Numbered from the stretch's first letter, positions 1 to 7,860 are shown. The stretch is DNA of 15,237 nucleotides from JAICIG01 sp035532215 (GCA_035532215.1 DATKRK010000322.1:1-15237); one strand, 5' to 3'. Notes: generated by a model not told the origin, from the sequence alone. Numbers and translations are program-made.

Positions 1-506
1 GGCTCGCGATAGACCTCGATCGACCGCTGGTCCAGATTCACGATCCAATACTCCGGGATGCCGGCGGCGGCATAGATCCGCTGCTTGACGCTGCGGTCGA
101 ATTCCAACGAAGAATCGGCGACTTCCACCACCAAGCCGACCTCGCCGGCGACGGGATGCCGAGCGGCGTATGCTCGCCTCGCTCCGCGAACGATCGCCAG
201 ATCCGGCTCGGGCTCGCTCTCGGCCAGCGTGAGCGGGTCTTGAGAACGCAAGTGCCAATCGGCCGGAAGCAGCGGCGCCAGGCGGGCCGCTAGTTCCTGA
301 ACGGCGAACACGTGACGCGGTCCCCTCGGTGACATGTGTAGAATGCCCCCTTCCAAGAGCTCGATGCGTTCGTTCTCGCCCAGGATGCCCGCGTCGATCA
401 TTTCGTGATACTGATCGACGGTGAAACGGTAGGGCAACCCCGCAACGCAGGATCGCGGCTGCTCCTCGCCGACGCTTCGGGTTGACACTGGCTCATGAAT
501 GCTCAT
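1..506 (-). CDS. Uma2 family (DUF820) PD-(D/E)XK nuclease-like protein, copy A, 3' end cut by window edge
   Basis: The reading frame is open without interruption from an ATG at 506 to the left edge, giving 168 full codons. The protein starts MSIHEPVSTR and carries the Uma2 signature: EPEPDL with Asp102, LVVEVADSS with Glu128, Lys141, and then YAAAGIPEYWIVN. In this family these positions form the PD-(D/E)XK nuclease-like core. The cellular role of Uma2 proteins is not established. Its first 35 residues nearly match copy B downstream on the same strand. Residues 36-125 are clearly different (for example EMIDAGILGENERIEL and RGPRHVFAVQ), and the last about 25 residues match again. Copy A lies 25 bp upstream of window position 532, where copy B ends. 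The shared spacer suggests tandem duplication. Only weak purine-rich sequence precedes the ATG as a ribosome binding site. The family call is firm; any DNase activity is inferred. Confidence 0.88.
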   Translation of the reverse strand, partial: MSIHEPVSTRSVGEEQPRSCVAGLPYRFTVDQYHEMIDAGILGENERIELLEGGILHMSPRGPRHVFAVQELAARLAPLLPADWHLRSQDPLTLAESEPEPDLAIVRGARRAYAARHPVAGEVGLVVEVADSSLEFDRSVKQRIYAAAGIPEYWIVNLDQRSIEVYRE

Positions 507-531
507 GGCAAAATCTCTCGGCAGTTTTACG

Positions 532-1173
532 TTACGCCTTGGGAACGATTTCCGCCACGGAAATCTTCCCGATTTCCTGCCCGGCGATGCAAACCGGTAC
601 GGCATCGGCGGCGCGGAACTCCTGCCGCACGGAATAAGCGGCGCGGCCGCCGGCGGCCGCCGGCGTCGGCTCGCGATAGACCTCGATCGACCGCTGGTCC
701 AGATTCACGATCCAATACTCCGGGATGCCGGCGGCGGCATAGATCGCCTGTTTGCGATTTCGATCGAGCGGCAGCGACGAATCGGCGACTTCAATGACGA
801 GCGCGGTGTCCGCGGCGCCGGGGTGGCGGTCGAGAGCAAACGCAGCCTCGCTGCGAACAATGCTCAAATCAGGCTCCGGTTCGCTGTTGCCGATAGTAAT
901 CGGCTGCTGAATCATCAATTCCCAAGCGGGCGTTAGTAGTTTTCCAAGCACTCGGATGGCAGACTGAACTGCGTAGCGATGCAATGGTCCGATCGGCGTC
1001 ATGCAGACGATCTCCCCCTCAAGCAATTGAACCCGATCGTTTTCGGTCAGTATGCCTGACGCGATCATTTGATGGTACTGATCGACGGTGAAACGGTAGG
1101 GCCACCCCGCAACGCAGGATCGCGGCTGCTCCTCGCCGACGCTTCGGGTTGACACTGGCTCATGAATGCTCAT
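532..1173 (-). CDS. Uma2 family (DUF820) PD-(D/E)XK nuclease-like protein, copy B
   Basis: This is a complete gene of 213 residues starting MSIHEPVSTR, the same start as copy A. The frame stays open upstream to 1272, but that extension reads back through the copy C 3' end and is not homologous to any Uma2 N terminus. The core residues are Asp102 in EPEPDL, Glu128 in VIEVADSS and Lys141, followed by IYAAAGIPEYWIVN. This is the typical order and length for Uma2. An Ala/Gly-rich linker (about 171-178) leads to a C-terminal beta hairpin-like segment ending in IAGQEIGKISVAEIVPKA. The N-terminal 35 residues match copy A, while residues 36-66 and 115-213 match copy C. That makes this gene a chimera of its neighbours. 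Spacers of 25 bp on both sides suggest a minus-strand run of co-transcribed genes. The biochemical role is unknown. Confidence 0.9.
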   Translation of the reverse strand: MSIHEPVSTRSVGEEQPRSCVAGWPYRFTVDQYHQMIASGILTENDRVQLLEGEIVCMTPIGPLHRYAVQSAIRVLGKLLTPAWELMIQQPITIGNSEPEPDLSIVRSEAAFALDRHPGAADTALVIEVADSSLPLDRNRKQAIYAAAGIPEYWIVNLDQRSIEVYREPTPAAAGGRAAYSVRQEFRAADAVPVCIAGQEIGKISVAEIVPKA

Positions 1174-1198
1174 GGCAAAATCTCGCGGCAGTTTTACG

Positions 1199-1828
1199 TT
1201 ACGCCTTGGGAATAATCTCCGCCACGGAAATCTTGCCGATTTCCTGCCCAGCGATGCAAACCGGTACGGCATCGGCGTCGCGGAACTCGTGCCGCACGGA
1301 ATAAGCGGCGCGGCCGCCGGCGGCCGCCGGCGCCGGCTCGCGATAGACCTCGATCGACCGCTGGGCCAGATTCACGATCCAATACTCCGGGATGCCGGCG
1401 GCGGCATAGATCGCCTGCTTGCGGTTTCGATCGAGCGGCAGCGACGAATCGGCGACTTCAATGATGAGCGCGGTGTCCGCGGCGCCGGGGTGGCGATCGA
1501 GCGCTAACGCGGCCTCGCTGCGAACGACGCTGAGATCCGGCTCCGGCTCGCTGCCAGCCAGCGTGATTGGCTGCTGGGTTATTACTTTCCATTCGGGAGG
1601 AACAAGTCTGCTTAACGCTTCGCCGGCCACCACGACGGCATAACGATGCAATGGTCCGATCGGCGTCATGCAGACGATCTCCCCCTCAAGCAATTGAACC
1701 CGATCGTCTTCGGTCAGTATGCCTGACGCGATCATTTGATGGTATTGATCGATCGAGAAGCGATAGTGCGAAACGCCGCATTCGAGCGGCGGTTCGGTCG
1801 ACGCGGCAGGCGGCTCGTGAATGCTCAT
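1199..1828 (-). CDS. Uma2 family (DUF820) PD-(D/E)XK nuclease-like protein, copy C
   Basis: This is a complete gene of 209 residues beginning MSIHEPPAAS. The conserved core is Asp98 in EPEPDL, Glu124 in IIEVADSS, Lys137, and YAAAGIPEYWIVN. After the shared MSIHEP the first about 22 residues differ from copies A and B (STEPPLECGVSHYRFSIDQYH against a longer VSTRSVGEEQ form). From QMIASGILTE onward it is nearly identical to copy B, except for a divergent patch at about 66-92 (VVAGEALSRLVPPEW). That patch precedes the catalytic Asp. The conserved Asp in NLDQRSIEVYRE is Ala here (NLAQRSIEV). It is probably the first gene of the minus-strand run, since a hairpin-rich repeat and the end of the aldehyde dehydrogenase gene lie upstream. 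Function beyond the nuclease-like fold is not known. Confidence 0.9.
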   Translation of the reverse strand: MSIHEPPAASTEPPLECGVSHYRFSIDQYHQMIASGILTEDDRVQLLEGEIVCMTPIGPLHRYAVVVAGEALSRLVPPEWKVITQQPITLAGSEPEPDLSVVRSEAALALDRHPGAADTALIIEVADSSLPLDRNRKQAIYAAAGIPEYWIVNLAQRSIEVYREPAPAAAGGRAAYSVRHEFRDADAVPVCIAGQEIGKISVAEIIPKA

Positions 1829-1862
1829 GTGGCGGCATCGCTATGGAGTGTGCTTCTATTCG

Positions 1863-1946
1863 CTCTCCCCTGGGGAGAGAATGAGCGTGAGGGCTTGAGT
1901 CTCACTCGCTTCGCCCTCACCCCGGCCCTCTCCCAAAGGGGGAGGG
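1863..1946. repeat. Hairpin-rich intergenic repeat (REP/MITE-like)
   Basis: Three nested or adjacent inverted repeats fill the gap between the aldehyde dehydrogenase 3' end and Uma2 copy C. The first is CTCTCCC-ctg-GGGAGAG (1863-1879). The second is GTGAGGGC at 1887-1894 pairing with GCCCTCAC at 1913-1920. The third is CCCTCTCCC-aaa-GGGGGAGGG (1926-1946, one G:T pair). A 10-bp direct repeat GCTTGAGTCT occurs at 1893 and 1964. The composition resembles dispersed CCCTCACCCC-type repeats found between genes in many GC-rich bacteria. There is no T-run on either strand, so a simple intrinsic terminator is not supported. The stem could still stabilise the 3' end of the upstream mRNA. Confidence 0.5.
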
Positions 1947-1982
1947 AGGTTGGCGACTCGACTGCTTGAGTCTTTATTGATT

Positions 1983-3455
1983 CTACCCCAAACTTACCGT
2001 CACCGTTTTCGTCTCGGTGTAGGCGTCCAGCCCCTTTTCGCCCAACTCGCGGCCCAGGCCCGACATCTTGAAACCGCCGAAGGGCGCCGCAGCGTCGAAC
2101 ACGTCGTAGCAGTTGACCCAGACCGTGCCGGCCTTGATCTTGGCGGCCAAGTGATGGGCCTTCGAAACGTCGCGCGTCCAGACGCCGGCGGCCAGGCCGT
2201 AGCAGGTGTTGTTGGCCCGCTCGACGATTTCATCCAAGTCCTTGAACTTCAACACCGACAGCACCGGGCCGAAGATTTCGTCCTTGGCGATCGACATTTC
2301 ATCGTTCACGTTCGCGAACAGCGTGGGCTCGATGAAATAGCCTCGCTGGCCGAACCGTTTGCCGCCCGACAGGCACGCCGCGCCTTCTTTCTTGCCCAGG
2401 TCGATGTAGTGCATGATCTTGTCGAACTGCGCCTGATCGACCTGGGGGCCTTGCTCGGTGCTCGGATCGAGCGGGTTGCCGAGCTTGCGGCCCTTGTTCA
2501 TCGCCACCAGCTTGTCGACAAACTTGTCGTACACTTTCTCTTCGACGAACAGGCGGCTGCCCGCGCAGCAGCATTGGCCCTGGTTGAAGTACAGGGCGAA
2601 GTGCGAACCGACGGCGGCTGCGTCCAGGTCGGCGTCGGCGAACACGACGTTGGGGCTCTTGCCGCCCAGCTCGAAGGTCAGCCGTTTGAGCGTCTGCGAG
2701 GCGTCGCGCATGATGATCTGCGCCGTGCGGTGCTCGCCCGTGAAGGCCACCTTGTCGATCTGCGGATGCTTGACGATCGAGGCGCCAGCCGTCGGCCCGT
2801 AGCCAGGAATGACGTTGATCACCCCATCAGGGATGCCGGCCTTCTGCGCCAATCGCGCCAGCCGCAGGCAAGTCAGCGGCGTCTGCTCGGCCGGCTTCAT
2901 CACGATCGTGCAGCCGGCGGCCAAGGCCGGGCCCCACTTCCAGCAGGCCATCAGAATTGGAAAATTCCAAGGGATGATCTGCCCGACCACGCCGACCGGC
3001 TCGCGCCGCGTGTAGGTAAAGTAATTGCCGCGGACGGGGATCGTCTGGCCGTGAATCTTGTCGGCGTAGCCGGCGTAGTATCGCAAGCAATCGATGGCCA
3101 GCGGTAGGTCGGCGGCCTTGGCGTCGCGCACCGGCTTGCCGTTGTCGAGCGTTTCGAGCGCGGCTAGATCGTCGAGTTCCTCTTCGATCAGATCGGCCAG
3201 CTTGTACATCAAGCGGCCGCGATCGCGAGCGTCCATCTTGCCCCAGGGGCCATTTTCCAGCGCATCGCGGGCCGCGGCCGCTGCGGCGTCGACGTCTTCG
3301 GCGTCGCCTTCGGCCACCTGGGCCAGCACTTCTTCAGTCGCCGGGTTGATCGTTTCGAACGTCTTGCCGCTGGCAGCGGGGACCCATCGCCCGCCGATGA
3401 AACATTCCGTTTGCTTGATCTGCGGTTCCGCCACGCTTTTCGTCGCCGTCGCCAT
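1983..3455 (-). CDS. NAD(P)+-dependent aldehyde dehydrogenase (ALDH superfamily)
   Basis: The product is about 490 residues, the normal length for the family. It should oxidise an aldehyde to the carboxylate with NAD(P)+ in the cytoplasm. Numbered from the first of two adjacent ATGs, the sequence shows Asn165 in PWNFP, Lys188 in MKPAEQTP, an FTGE cofactor-loop motif at 239-242, general-base Glu263 in FELGGKSPN, catalytic Cys297 in GQCCCAGSR, and Glu394 in EIFGPVL. The Glu263-Cys297 spacing of 34 matches class 1/2 enzymes. A strong AGGAGGT (3461-3467) lies 2 bp before the ATG at 3458 but 5 bp before the ATG at 3455. The second ATG is therefore preferred; the other start adds one Met. The overall sequence looks like broad-range or betaine-aldehyde-type enzymes, but the substrate cannot be read from sequence. 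It stands alone and points away from the surface-protein gene. Confidence 0.95.
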   Translation of the reverse strand: MATATKSVAEPQIKQTECFIGGRWVPAASGKTFETINPATEEVLAQVAEGDAEDVDAAAAAARDALENGPWGKMDARDRGRLMYKLADLIEEELDDLAALETLDNGKPVRDAKAADLPLAIDCLRYYAGYADKIHGQTIPVRGNYFTYTRREPVGVVGQIIPWNFPILMACWKWGPALAAGCTIVMKPAEQTPLTCLRLARLAQKAGIPDGVINVIPGYGPTAGASIVKHPQIDKVAFTGEHRTAQIIMRDASQTLKRLTFELGGKSPNVVFADADLDAAAVGSHFALYFNQGQCCCAGSRLFVEEKVYDKFVDKLVAMNKGRKLGNPLDPSTEQGPQVDQAQFDKIMHYIDLGKKEGAACLSGGKRFGQRGYFIEPTLFANVNDEMSIAKDEIFGPVLSVLKFKDLDEIVERANNTCYGLAAGVWTRDVSKAHHLAAKIKAGTVWVNCYDVFDAAAPFGGFKMSGLGRELGEKGLDAYTETKTVTVSLG

Positions 3456-3458
3456 CAT

Positions 3459-3945
3459 GCACCTCCTGGTGATGCTGAGCTATTCGAAAGAGGGGGCCGC
3501 CTGGAAGGCGTCGCCTGGACGCTTGGCCGACGGCCTGGTTGGGATCCTAGCGCGATTATAAGGAGTCCGCGATAAGGCTGCCAATTGCGGATCTGCCAAC
3601 CAGGATGGGGGGAGCGGCTGACCGATCAGCCCCGAGCTTTAAAGCGGTTCTGACGTTGGATCCGATGCAAAGGAAGGTAGGGCGGGGACGACAGCCGGCG
3701 CGCGGCCAGCGATCTTCCGGATTATCGGAATAGGGCTTCAAACTGCCAGCTTGGCCGCTGGGCGACCAGAAAGACTACCTTCCGCGGAGCTTGGCAAGGA
3801 CGCGCAAACTGGGAAGAATTCCAGCGTCCTGTCCGTCCCGCCGCGCAGGCACGCCGCTTGCTGGCAGGGGGTTCGTCGAATCGAGGGCGCAAAGGCTGCC
3901 CTTTCAAGGGATAGTCAGTTACACCGTATCGGGAGTATCACTGCC
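3459..3945. other. Divergent intergenic region between ALDH and surface-protein genes
   Basis: I see no convincing gene in these 487 bp. The open frames here have low-complexity Arg/Pro/Ala translations and no family resemblance. The region must hold the promoter of the leftward aldehyde dehydrogenase gene (its Shine-Dalgarno is at 3461-3467) and the promoter and leader of the rightward surface-protein gene. Small inverted repeats are present: GGCTGA-ccga-TCAGCC near 3615-3630, and a separated GGAAGGTAG / CTACCTTCC pair near 3672 and 3774. Their role is unknown. No -35/-10 pair stands out. Confidence 0.5.
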
Positions 3946-6900
3946 ATGTGGAAGCTCGTTCCGCAACTCGCCCGCTTACGCGCACGCCGCGCCAACCGCA
4001 AGATCCTCAGCATTGTCAGACGCGTGGAACCGCTTGAGCCGCGTCAATTGCTGACCGGATATGTGCAAACGGACCTGGTCGCCGATCAGGCGGGCGCCGC
4101 GCTGTTGCAAGACCCCAACCTGGTCAATCCGTGGGGCGTCGTCGTCGGCGCCGCGAGCGGCAATTTCGTGGTGGCCAGCAACGGCTCGGCGACGGCCACT
4201 CAATACGCGGGGCTGGTCGGCGGCAGCGCTTTCTCGGCCGCCGCGCCCACGATCAGCGTTCCTGGCGGTTTTCCCACGGCGGACGTCATCAACACGACCA
4301 CGGACTTCAATATCACGAATTCGAGCGGCGGTTCCAGCGGGCCGGCCGCTTATATTTTCGCCGCGCAAACCGGCCAGTTGGCGGCCTGGAACTCATCGCT
4401 CTCGCCAGCGGGGCAAGCCGTCAGTGCGGCAAGCGTGGCAGGCGCCGATTTCACCGGGCTGGCGATCGGCGCCAGCGGCGGCCACAACTATCTCTACGCC
4501 GCCGACTTTCAGAACGGCAAGATCGACGTCTTCGACGGCAGCTTCCACCAGACGACCCTCGCCGGCTCGTTCGCCGACGGCAGCTTGCCCGCCGGCTATG
4601 CGCCGTTCAACGTTCAATTGATCGGCGGACAGTTGTATGTGACCTATGCCTTCCAGCAGAACGCGGGCGAGGAAGGGGGCGGCAGCGGCGCCAGCTTCTT
4701 CACGCCGCGATCGACGGGCGGCATCGTCGACGTCTACAACACCGACGGCACGTTCGTCAAAGAATTCAGCACCGACAGCCATCTCAATGCGCCGTGGGGC
4801 CTGGCGATGGCGCCGGCGAGCTTCGGAACCTACGCCAACGATCTGCTCGCGGCCAACTTCGGCGACGGCAAAATCAGCGCCTTCGATCCCTCGACCGGTA
4901 ATTACCTCGGGCAACTCGCCGACACCAGCGGCAACCCGATTTCGATCGGCGGGCTGCGCGGCTTGTCGTTCGGCAACGGCGCCACGGCCGGCGACGCCAA
5001 CGCGCTGTTTTTTACCGCCGAACCGGGCGCCGCGAGCAATCCGCCCGAGAGCGTCGCCGTGGCGCTGCTCGATTCGTCGGGCCAAGGCGCGCTAACGGCC
5101 GTCGGCAACGGCGCCGTGAACGTCACGGGCGGAGGCGAGATCGTGGTCGATTCCAACAACGCCTCGGCGGTGGTGGCCATCGGCAACGGCCGCATCGCGG
5201 CCTCGGAGATCGACGTCACGGGGACGCCGGGCGTGTCGACCCTGGGCGGCGGCTCGATCTCGGGCACGATCGACGCCGGCGTGGCGCCCTTGAGCGATCC
5301 GTTGGCCTCGCTGCCGGCGCCCGCGGTCCCGTCGCAGACGTTCTCGGCAGTTCACGCGGCGGGCAAAGATAATATCTCCTTGCAGCCCGGCACGTACGTG
5401 GGCGGCATCCACGTTTCCGGACGCGCGACGGTCACGCTGCAACCGGGCATTTACTATTTGCAAGGAGGCGGGCTGGCGGTGACGGGCCTGGGCAAACTGC
5501 TCGGCAACGGCGTCATGATCTACGATGCAGCTCAAGGCGACGACGACGGCGTCAGCGTCACCGGACGCGGCAGCGTGAGCCTCTCGGCGATGACCAGCGG
5601 AACCTATCGCGGCATCGTGTTGTTCGAGAGCCGCGGTTCCAACGCTCCGATCCGGATCGCGGGCAACGGCTTCGTGAACCTGACGGGCACGGTTTACGCC
5701 GCCGCCGCAACGGTCAACATCTCCGGCAACGGTCAACTGTTCGTGCAGGGCGATGCGGCCAACGGCATCGTCGCGCAATTGGTCGCGGGCGACTTGAACG
5801 TCTACGGAAACGGCGACTTCGACCTGGCGAGCAGTTCCGTCGCCGGACCCAACAGCGGCGAGCACGGCCTGTTCGGCATGTTGCAGACGGCCGGCGCCAG
5901 CCCGCTGGCGGCGACCAGCGGCAACTTTTCAGCGACCGAAGGCCAGCAGTTTTCTGGCGGAGTCGCCGCCTTCACGGCCACTTCGCCGAGCGCCGCGGCC
6001 GGCGACTTCACGGCCAGCATCGATTGGGGCGACGGCACGACCACCAGCGGCACGGTCGCGGCCAGCGGCGCGGGCGGTTTTGTAGTCGGCGGGTCGCACC
6101 TGTACGCCGAGGAAGGGACGCAGACCGTCAAGGTGACGATCCACGACAACAGCGGCAACACGATCACGGCCCAAGACGCCGTCACGGTGGCCGACGCGCC
6201 GCTCTTCGGCAGCGGCGCGCACTTCCTCTCGGCGCCGGGCCAGACGCGGCACGGCGTCGTCGTCGGCTCGTTCACCGACACGGGCGGCGCCGAATCGCTC
6301 GGCAACTATTCGGCGACGATCGATTGGGGCGACGGCACGACTTCCGCGGGCACGATCGCTTCGTTGGGCGGCGGAGCGTTCAGCGTCAGCGGCTCGCACG
6401 TGTACGGCCATCCCAGCACGTTCGTGGTTACGGTCGCCGTCAGCGACGAAGGCGGCGCCACGACGACGATCCACTCCCTGGCCGGCAACGGACACGCCGA
6501 CGACGACGGCCTGTTCGTCTCGCAAGCCTTCGAGGACATCCTCGGCCGCGACGCCGATCCGGCCGCCGAAGCCGCCTTTACAAGCCTGTTGCAGCAAGGC
6601 GTCCCGCGCAGCACGATCACCCAGGTGCTGACTCACTCGGACGAGTATTACGAGGACCGCATCCAACTGGCTTACCAGGACTACCTGGGCCGCGGCGCCG
6701 ACGCAGGGGGCTTGAACTTCTGGCTCGTGCTGATGCGCAGCGGGCTGTCCGACGAACAGTTGGAAGCCGCCTTCATCGGTTCGGCCGAATTCTTCAATCA
6801 CTCCGGAGGCGCCAACCGCGCTTGGGTCGACGAGATGTACTTCGATCTGCTGGGCCGCGCGCCCGATGCCGCAGGCGAAGCGTACTGGGAGAATGTGTTG

Positions 6901-7128
6901 GCCCACGGCAGCAACCGCTCGCAGGTGGCGGCCGGCTTCGCCGCCAGCGCCGAACGGGAAGGCGCCACGGTCCAAAACGACTATCTCACGTTCCTGGGCC
7001 GTCAGCCGAGTCAAAGCGAAGTGGACGGCTGGGTCAACGACTTCCACAACGGCCTTAGCAACGAGCAAGTCGTGGCCGGCTTCGTGGCTTCGGACGAGTA
7101 TTTCAACCAGCAGACCAGCGAAGATTGA
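3946..7128 (+). CDS. Large secreted/surface protein: LEPR-XLL motif, TIGR03118-type propeller, TadG-like beta domain, two PKD-like domains, DUF4214-like repeats
   Basis: This start gives 1060 residues. It places a basic N terminus (MWKLVPQLARLRARRANRKI) and the motif RVEPLEPRQLL at 27-36, the LEPR-XLL signature of planctomycete exported proteins. The frame is open upstream to 3751, but that part is non-protein-like. GGGAG lies 10 bp before the ATG. Residues about 39-380 match the TIGR03118 type (NPWGVVVG, LYAADFQNGKIDVFDG, APWGLAMAP, LLAANFGDGKISAFD), a predicted beta-propeller. Residues about 385-640 are Gly/Val-rich with LQPGTYVGGIHVSG and LQPGIYYLQGGGL, as in TadG/DUF7305-like beta domains. 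Two PKD-like domains follow with WGDG at 694-697 and 794-797, exactly 100 residues apart. Residues 856-1060 contain four DUF4214-like repeats (ILGRDADP, YLGRGADAGGLNFW, LLGRAPDAAGEAYW, FLGRQPSQSEVDGW), a domain found in extracellular and S-layer-type proteins. A cell-surface or matrix role is inferred. No C-terminal sorting signal is seen. Confidence 0.88.
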   Translation: MWKLVPQLARLRARRANRKILSIVRRVEPLEPRQLLTGYVQTDLVADQAGAALLQDPNLVNPWGVVVGAASGNFVVASNGSATATQYAGLVGGSAFSAAAPTISVPGGFPTADVINTTTDFNITNSSGGSSGPAAYIFAAQTGQLAAWNSSLSPAGQAVSAASVAGADFTGLAIGASGGHNYLYAADFQNGKIDVFDGSFHQTTLAGSFADGSLPAGYAPFNVQLIGGQLYVTYAFQQNAGEEGGGSGASFFTPRSTGGIVDVYNTDGTFVKEFSTDSHLNAPWGLAMAPASFGTYANDLLAANFGDGKISAFDPSTGNYLGQLADTSGNPISIGGLRGLSFGNGATAGDANALFFTAEPGAASNPPESVAVALLDSSGQGALTAVGNGAVNVTGGGEIVVDSNNASAVVAIGNGRIAASEIDVTGTPGVSTLGGGSISGTIDAGVAPLSDPLASLPAPAVPSQTFSAVHAAGKDNISLQPGTYVGGIHVSGRATVTLQPGIYYLQGGGLAVTGLGKLLGNGVMIYDAAQGDDDGVSVTGRGSVSLSAMTSGTYRGIVLFESRGSNAPIRIAGNGFVNLTGTVYAAAATVNISGNGQLFVQGDAANGIVAQLVAGDLNVYGNGDFDLASSSVAGPNSGEHGLFGMLQTAGASPLAATSGNFSATEGQQFSGGVAAFTATSPSAAAGDFTASIDWGDGTTTSGTVAASGAGGFVVGGSHLYAEEGTQTVKVTIHDNSGNTITAQDAVTVADAPLFGSGAHFLSAPGQTRHGVVVGSFTDTGGAESLGNYSATIDWGDGTTSAGTIASLGGGAFSVSGSHVYGHPSTFVVTVAVSDEGGATTTIHSLAGNGHADDDGLFVSQAFEDILGRDADPAAEAAFTSLLQQGVPRSTITQVLTHSDEYYEDRIQLAYQDYLGRGADAGGLNFWLVLMRSGLSDEQLEAAFIGSAEFFNHSGGANRAWVDEMYFDLLGRAPDAAGEAYWENVLAHGSNRSQVAAGFAASAEREGATVQNDYLTFLGRQPSQSEVDGWVNDFHNGLSNEQVVAGFVASDEYFNQQTSED

Positions 7129-7190
7129 GCCCGCGTGCAGCACAGGGACGTCCGGCAGAATACGCCCTTTTTTGGGGAAGCGATTGCGAA

Positions 7191-7211
7191 ACCCCGCCGG
7201 CATGGCGGGGT
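7191..7211. repeat. Short palindrome, possible 3' end hairpin of the surface-protein mRNA
   Basis: ACCCCGCC-ggcat-GGCGGGGT forms a perfect 8-bp stem with a 5-nt loop about 60 bp after the stop codon of the surface-protein gene. No U-run follows it, so an intrinsic terminator is possible but not shown. It also resembles the small dispersed GC palindromes common in planctomycete intergenic DNA. Confidence 0.4.
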
Positions 7212-7283
7212 GCAGTCACGGCCGGCAGGTCCGCCGGAAACGACATATACTGTGCCCGGCTAAGAATGAGACGTGCGTTGGTC

Positions 7284-7337
7284 GTGGGGCGGCCTTCCTC
7301 ACCCGCCGGCCATCGACGGCCTGGAAGGCCGCCCCAC
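7284..7337. repeat. Inverted repeat with 15-bp perfect arms
   Basis: The arm at 7284-7298 (GTGGGGCGGCCTTCC) is exactly complementary to 7323-7337, leaving a 24-nt loop. The arrangement is that of a dispersed palindromic intergenic element. It has no coding content and no T-tract. Confidence 0.6.
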
Positions 7338-7374
7338 ATGCCGCCCAAGCGTCTCGTTGGCGCCCGCGTGAGGT

Positions 7375-7395
7375 GTAGCGCGGCGAAGCCGCTAC
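7375..7395. repeat. Small bulged hairpin element
   Basis: GTAGC (7375-7379) pairs with GCTAC (7391-7395). Inside it GGC pairs with GCC around a GAA triloop, with a 2-nt bulge on the left. It is the third palindrome within about 200 bp and probably belongs to a dispersed repeat family. Confidence 0.4.
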
Positions 7396-7497
7396 CTTGG
7401 TGCAAGCGGTGGGAACGCCGCCGCCGTCTCACGTATTTAAGGTTCAGTAGCAACAGCACCATGCCGTCTGGCCCATCTGCCAACGCCGGCGGCGAAG

Positions 7498-7860
7498 CTG
7501 GCCAAGATGGCCAAGACGACACGCGCAGTTGGCCACCTTGGGATCTTTTTCTGCTGCCCGTACCCGGCATGATGGCTACTCGGGCGTCCAGGCTGGCCAG
7601 GCTGGCCAAGATGGCCAAGATGGCCAAGATGGCCAAGACGACACGCGCGGTTGGCCACCTTGGGATCTTTTTCTACTGCCCGTACCCGGCATGATGGCTA
7701 CTCGGGCGTCCAGGCTGGCCAAGATGGCCAAGACAACCGGCGTGGTTGGCCGCCTTGGGGGATCATCCTGGCTCTCAGGCTCCGATTGGCGCCTTGCCGT
7801 CGAGCCAAGCTTGGCCATCTTCGCCAAGACATCCATAGCCGTTGGCCATCTTGGCATGGT
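7498..7860. repeat. Degenerate tandem array of about 95-bp units with a nested 9-bp expansion
   Basis: Four units begin with GCCAAGAC at 7510, 7632, 7727 and 7823, each followed about 10 bp later by GTTGGCC(A/G)(C/T)CTTGG. Spacings are 122, 95 and 96 bp. Units 1 and 2 are nearly identical over about 90 bp (two differences seen), while units 3 and 4 are degenerate. The extra 27 bp between units 1 and 2 equals three 9-mers. There TGGCCAAGA is repeated perfectly four times at 7603-7638, preceded by a variant at 7594-7602. The palindrome TGGCCA occurs about fourteen times between 7498 and 7925. No coding function is supported; the biological role is unknown. Confidence 0.75.

Noticed and set aside
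1950..3107. Long plus-strand frame opposite the aldehyde dehydrogenase
   Set aside because: It is the antisense frame of a clearly recognised ALDH gene with all catalytic motifs. GC-rich codon bias keeps it open.
3751..3945. N-terminal extension of the surface protein by 65 residues
   Set aside because: It would push the LEPR-XLL motif away from the N terminus, and its sequence is not protein-like. The ATG at 3946 has a GGGAG and the usual basic start.
5929..7203. Long minus-strand frame opposite the surface protein
   Set aside because: It is the antisense of recognised PKD-like and DUF4214-like domains. Its Arg/Ala-rich translation has no family features.
7498..7860. CRISPR array
   Set aside because: Repeats are about 95 bp apart and degenerate, with no constant 28-37-bp repeat and no unique equal-length spacers. 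No cas genes are present.
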